A stretch of 37,605 nucleotides of DNA from Methylotenera sp. (GTDB lineage Bacteria; Pseudomonadota; Gammaproteobacteria; Burkholderiales; Burkholderiaceae_C). Within the stretch, counting starts at the first letter, position 1; each line of letters begins with the position of its first letter. The DNA lies in the NCBI GenBank assembly GCA_021738245.1, contig JAIPCJ010000026.1:1-37605 (forward strand), written 5' to 3'. The notes beneath the pieces were generated by a model, which was not told where the DNA came from, did no database searches, and saw only the letters and a program-made list of their open reading frames with translations. The translations under genes and the position numbers were made by a program. Positions 34,712-37,605 of this stretch are shown here, one piece after another.

Positions 34712-34732
34712 CTGCGCATAGAAGGAATACAC

Positions 34733-36154
34733 ATGAGCACCAAGCAATTCGACGTCGTCGTCATCGGCGGCGGCCCCGGCGGCTACATCGCGGCCATCCG
34801 CGCCGCGCAACTGGGCCAGAACACGGCCTGCATCGACGAGTGGAAGAACGACAAGGGCGGCCCCGCCCTGGGCGGCACCTGCACCAACGTCGGTTGCATC
34901 CCGTCCAAGGCGCTGCTGCAGTCCAGCGAGCACTACGAGCAGCTGAACCACCACTTCGCCGACCACGGCATCACGGCCGACAACGTCAAGATCGACGTGG
35001 CCAAGATGCTGGCCCGCAAGGACCAGGTCGTGAAGCAGAACAACGACGGCATCGTCTACCTGTTCAAGAAGAACAAGGTCACCTTCTTCCACGGCCGTGG
35101 CAGCTTCGTCGCGGCCAAGGACGGCGGCTACGAGATCAAGGCGGGCGAGGAGATCATCTTCGCCAAGCAGGTGATCGTCGCCACGGGTTCCAACGCCCGT
35201 GCGCTGCCCGGCGTGCCCTTCGATGAAGAAACCATCCTGTCCAACGACGGCGCATTGCGCGTAGGCAGCACGCCCAAGAAACTCGGCCTGATCGGCGCGG
35301 GCGTCATCGGCCTGGAGATGGGTTCGGTCTGGCGCCGCCTCGGCGCTGAAGTGACGGTGCTCGAAGGCCTGCCGACCTTCCTCGGCGCGGTGGACGAGAG
35401 CGTGGCCAAGGAAGCCGCCAAGATCTTCAAGAAGCAGGGCCTGGACATCCAGCTCGGCGTGAAGGTCGGTGAGATCAAGTCGGGCAAGGCCGGTGTGAGC
35501 GTGGCCTACACCGATGCCAAGGGCGAAGCCAAGACGCTGGAAGTCGACAAGCTGATCGTGTCGATCGGCCGCGTGCCCAACACCATCGGCCTGGGTGTGG
35601 AAGCCGTCGGCCTGCAGCTGGATGACCGCGGCGCCATCGTCGTCGACCACGACTGCAAGACCAACCTTCCCGGCGTCTGGGCCATCGGCGACGTCGTGCG
35701 CGGCCCGATGCTGGCGCACAAGGCGGAGGAAGAGGGCGTGGCAGTGGCCGAGCGCATCGCGGGCCAGCATGGCCACGTCAACTTCAACACCATCCCCTGG
35801 GTCATCTACACCTCGCCCGAGATCGCCTGGGTCGGCAAGACCGAGCAGCAACTCAAGGCCGAAGGCGTGGCCTACAAGGCGGGCCAGTTCCCCTTCCTGG
35901 CCAACGGCCGCGCGCGCGCGCTGGGTGACACCACCGGCTTCGTCAAGTTCCTGGCCGACGCCACGACCGACGAGATCCTGGGTGTGCACATCATCGGCCC
36001 GTTCGCTTCCGAGCTGATTTCCGAGGCCGTGGTGGCCATGGAGTTCAAGGCCTCGGCCGAGGACATCGCCCGGATCTGCCACGCGCACCCGTCGCTGTCC
36101 GAGGCGACCAAGGAAGCGGCGCTGGCCGTCGACAAGCGCACGCTGAACTTCTGA
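34733..36154 (+). CDS. lpdA: Dihydrolipoyl dehydrogenase (E3)
   Basis: A 473-aa flavoprotein disulfide reductase that re-oxidises dihydrolipoamide with NAD+. FAD-binding GGGPGGY (12-18), redox disulfide Cys50/Cys55 ([16 protein letters not shown]), NAD-binding [13 protein letters not shown], second FAD motif [21 protein letters not shown], and C-terminal [13 protein letters not shown] with the catalytic His-Glu pair. ATG 34733 is chosen over an upstream in-frame ATG (34652) because GAAGGA precedes it and the upstream part lies in the hairpin spacer. Completes the 2-oxoglutarate dehydrogenase operon. Confidence 0.98.
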   Translation: MSTKQFDVVVIGGGPGGYIAAIRAAQLGQNTACIDEWKNDKGGPALGGTCTNVGCIPSKALLQSSEHYEQLNHHFADHGITADNVKIDVAKMLARKDQVVKQNNDGIVYLFKKNKVTFFHGRGSFVAAKDGGYEIKAGEEIIFAKQVIVATGSNARALPGVPFDEETILSNDGALRVGSTPKKLGLIGAGVIGLEMGSVWRRLGAEVTVLEGLPTFLGAVDESVAKEAAKIFKKQGLDIQLGVKVGEIKSGKAGVSVAYTDAKGEAKTLEVDKLIVSIGRVPNTIGLGVEAVGLQLDDRGAIVVDHDCKTNLPGVWAIGDVVRGPMLAHKAEEEGVAVAERIAGQHGHVNFNTIPWVIYTSPEIAWVGKTEQQLKAEGVAYKAGQFPFLANGRARALGDTTGFVKFLADATTDEILGVHIIGPFASELISEAVVAMEFKASAEDIARICHAHPSLSEATKEAALAVDKRTLNF

Positions 36155-36174
36155 TCGGACGGCCGCCAGACGCA

Positions 36175-36236
36175 GCCACAGAGACGCAGAGGCACAGAGA
36201 CATCCCGATCTCTCTGTGGCTCTGTGACTCTGTGGC
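36175..36236. repeat. Dispersed palindromic repeat, copy 2
   Basis: Outer arms GCCACAGAG (36175-36183) and CTCTGTGGC (36228-36236); inner arms CACAGAGA (36193-36200) and TCTCTGTG (36211-36218). It is built on an ACAGAG-type 9-bp periodicity and followed by CTTTGGGCTGAA like copy 1 at 18058-18125. It lies between lpdA and zapE. Confidence 0.8.
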
Positions 36237-36261
36237 TTTGTCTTTGGGCTGAAGCAAGCCA

Positions 36262-37362
36262 ATGACCTCCGTCACCGAGCTTTACGAGCAAACCCTCAGG
36301 GAACGCGGCTTCAAGGCCGACGAGGCCCAGCTGCGCGCCATTCAAGCGCTGCAGCGCTGCCAGGATGAATGGATCGCCTACAAGTCGCGCCGCAGCAATG
36401 CGGTGACCAAGCTGCTGGTGCGCCCGCCCATCCCGCGCGGCGTCTACATGTACGGCGGCGTGGGCCGGGGCAAGAGCTTCCTGATGGACTGCTTCTTCCA
36501 GGCCGTGCCGCTCACGCGCAAGACGCGGCTGCATTTCCATGAGTTCATGCGCGAGGTGCACCGCGAGCTGCAGGAGCTCAAGGGCATCGCGGACCCGCTG
36601 GAAGAGCTCGGCAAGCGCATCGCGCGGCGCTTCCGCCTCATCTGCTTCGACGAGTTCCACGTGGCCGACGTGACCGACGCGATGATCCTGCACCGGCTGC
36701 TGGATGCGCTCTTCCGCAACCGCGTCAGCATCGTCACGACCTCCAACTTCCATCCTGACGAGCTCTATCCGAACGGCTTGCACCGCGACCGCATCCTGCC
36801 CGCCATCGAGCTGCTCAAGAACCACCTGGAAGTCATCAACGTCGACGCCGGCACCGACTACCGGCGCCGCACGCTGGAGGACATGAAGCTCTACCTGACG
36901 CCGCTGAGCGATGAGAACGAGGCGGCCCTGACGCGCGCCTTCGAGCAGCTCGCGGAGGCCCAGGACGAAGACCGCAAGCTGATGATCGAGCACCGCGCGA
37001 TCTACGCCCGGCGGCGCGCGGGCGGCGTGGTGTGGTTCGACTTCCAGACCCTGTGCGGCGGCCCGCGCTCACAGAACGACTACCTGGAGCTGGCCAGCCA
37101 GTTCCACACGCTCATCCTGTCCAACGTGCCCGAGATGCCGGTACGCCTGGCCAGCGAGGCCCGGCGCTTCACCTGGCTGGTCGACGTGCTCTACGACCGC
37201 CGGGTCAAGCTGATCATCTCGGCCGCCGTGCCGGCCGAGCAGCTCTACACCGAGGGCCCGCTGTCGCACGAGTTCCCGCGCACCGTGTCCCGGCTGCAGG
37301 AAATGCGTTCGGCTGAGTACCTCGCGCTGGCTCGTCGCGAGGTCGATACTTCGCTCACATGA
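36262..37362 (+). CDS. zapE: Cell division ATPase ZapE (AFG1 family)
   Basis: A 366-aa AFG1-like AAA+ ATPase. In E. coli ZapE affects Z-ring constriction, and mitochondrial relatives act on respiratory-complex subunits. Walker A is GGVGRGKS (65-72), Walker B LICFDEFHV with Asp130-Glu131, sensor region IVTTSNFHPDELYPNGLHRDR, and C-terminal FTWLVDVLYDRRVKLIISAAVP. All family landmarks are present at normal length. It follows lpdA after the palindromic repeat and overlaps the next gene by ATGA. Confidence 0.95.
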   Translation: MTSVTELYEQTLRERGFKADEAQLRAIQALQRCQDEWIAYKSRRSNAVTKLLVRPPIPRGVYMYGGVGRGKSFLMDCFFQAVPLTRKTRLHFHEFMREVHRELQELKGIADPLEELGKRIARRFRLICFDEFHVADVTDAMILHRLLDALFRNRVSIVTTSNFHPDELYPNGLHRDRILPAIELLKNHLEVINVDAGTDYRRRTLEDMKLYLTPLSDENEAALTRAFEQLAEAQDEDRKLMIEHRAIYARRRAGGVVWFDFQTLCGGPRSQNDYLELASQFHTLILSNVPEMPVRLASEARRFTWLVDVLYDRRVKLIISAAVPAEQLYTEGPLSHEFPRTVSRLQEMRSAEYLALARREVDTSLT

Positions 37363-37605
37363 AAACGCCGGCCGCTGCTATCGCCCCTCTCTGTTTCGCT
37401 GCGTTGTCGGTGCTGCTCGCACCGGCTGCGCTGTCCGCGCCGGCCACCCGCGCTGAGGTTGCGGCCCAGCGCGCGGCCATCGAGCAGCAGTTCGCCCGCG
37501 AGAAGGCGGCCTGCGAGCAACGCTTTGCGATCTCGGCCTGCCTGGAGGACCTGCGGCAGCGGCAGCGGGAAGCCCTGGCGCCGGTGGTCGCCCGTGAACA
37601 TGAAC
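37359..37605 (+). CDS. Exported hypothetical protein, 5' part (truncated by window edge)
   Basis: ATG 37359 overlaps the zapE stop (ATGA) and the frame stays open to the edge (82 codons). It begins with a signal peptide (MKTPAAAIAPLCFAALSVLLAPAALSA) and continues with a charged helical stretch RAEVAAQRAAIEQQFAREKAACEQRFAISACLEDLRQRQREAL, containing two cysteines and likely to form a coiled coil. Comparable short exported proteins follow zapE in related genomes as far as I recall, but no function is known. Confidence 0.8.
   Translation, partial: MKTPAAAIAPLCFAALSVLLAPAALSAPATRAEVAAQRAAIEQQFAREKAACEQRFAISACLEDLRQRQREALAPVVAREHE

Overview
This is GC-rich chromosomal DNA of a betaproteobacterium. 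The order tRNA-Leu(UAG)-tig-clpP-clpX-lon, the odhA/odhB/lpd-type 2-oxoglutarate dehydrogenase operon followed by zapE, and the etfB-etfA-acyl-CoA dehydrogenase cluster all point to Burkholderiales, probably the Rubrivivax/Leptothrix/Roseateles/Comamonadaceae side. That placement rests on gene order and protein recognition, not on a computed phylogeny.

Layout. 1-6317: end of an unknown gene, tRNA-Leu(UAG), then the protein quality-control block trigger factor, ClpP, ClpX and Lon. clpP and lon each have a sigma-32-like promoter with the same -35 heptamer and the same 13-nt spacer. 6333-7133: a tRNA cluster (Gly, Cys, Gly, Gly, Leu-UAA) with strong terminators. 7041-12325: a compact (about 5.3 kb) integrated element in the 3' end of tRNA-Leu(UAA). 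It carries a tyrosine integrase, a near-consensus LexA box, an AlpA-type excisionase/regulator, three overlapping small genes leading into a winged-helix (Rep-like) gene with internal iteron-like repeats, a zinc-ribbon protein and, on the opposite strand, a DUF3800 protein as probable cargo. Direct repeats of GGGGGAACA near both ends look like integrase arm sites, and a decayed copy of the tRNA 3' end marks the right boundary 13 bp from murI. No capsid, tail, packaging or conjugation genes are present, so it resembles a phage satellite or a minimal integrative mobilizable element.

12339-17888: murI, then the electron-transfer flavoprotein genes etfB-etfA, an acyl-CoA dehydrogenase and a nitronate monooxygenase-like flavoprotein. 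A terminator hairpin separates etfA from the dehydrogenase. 17916-20979: an 11-bp tandem repeat, a dispersed palindromic repeat, and a divergent heavy-metal resistance pair (Zn/Cd/Pb P1B-ATPase and a CadR/ZntR-like MerR regulator) with a classic 19-bp-spacer MerR operator. 20980-23045: a secreted modular GH64 beta-1,3-glucanase preceded by two LacI-family-type operators. 23059-30060: a minus-strand series with a TRIC/UPF0126 channel, a UvrD-like helicase, two tandem oligopeptide-type binding proteins without transporter partners, a cysteine-rich small protein that seems to start at a CTG codon overlapping the upstream stop, and a 2-oxoglutarate/Fe(II) oxygenase. 30367-37605: sucA-sucB-lpdA with structured intercistronic spacers, the second copy of the dispersed palindrome, zapE and the start of an exported protein.

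The most promising system is the tRNA-Leu element. The LexA box lies upstream of the excisionase gene, arm-type repeats overlap the integrase start, and a DUF3800 gene occupies the right-end cargo position. Together these suggest DNA-damage-triggered excision of a minimal satellite carrying a possible nuclease or defence gene. This is inferred from sequence only.
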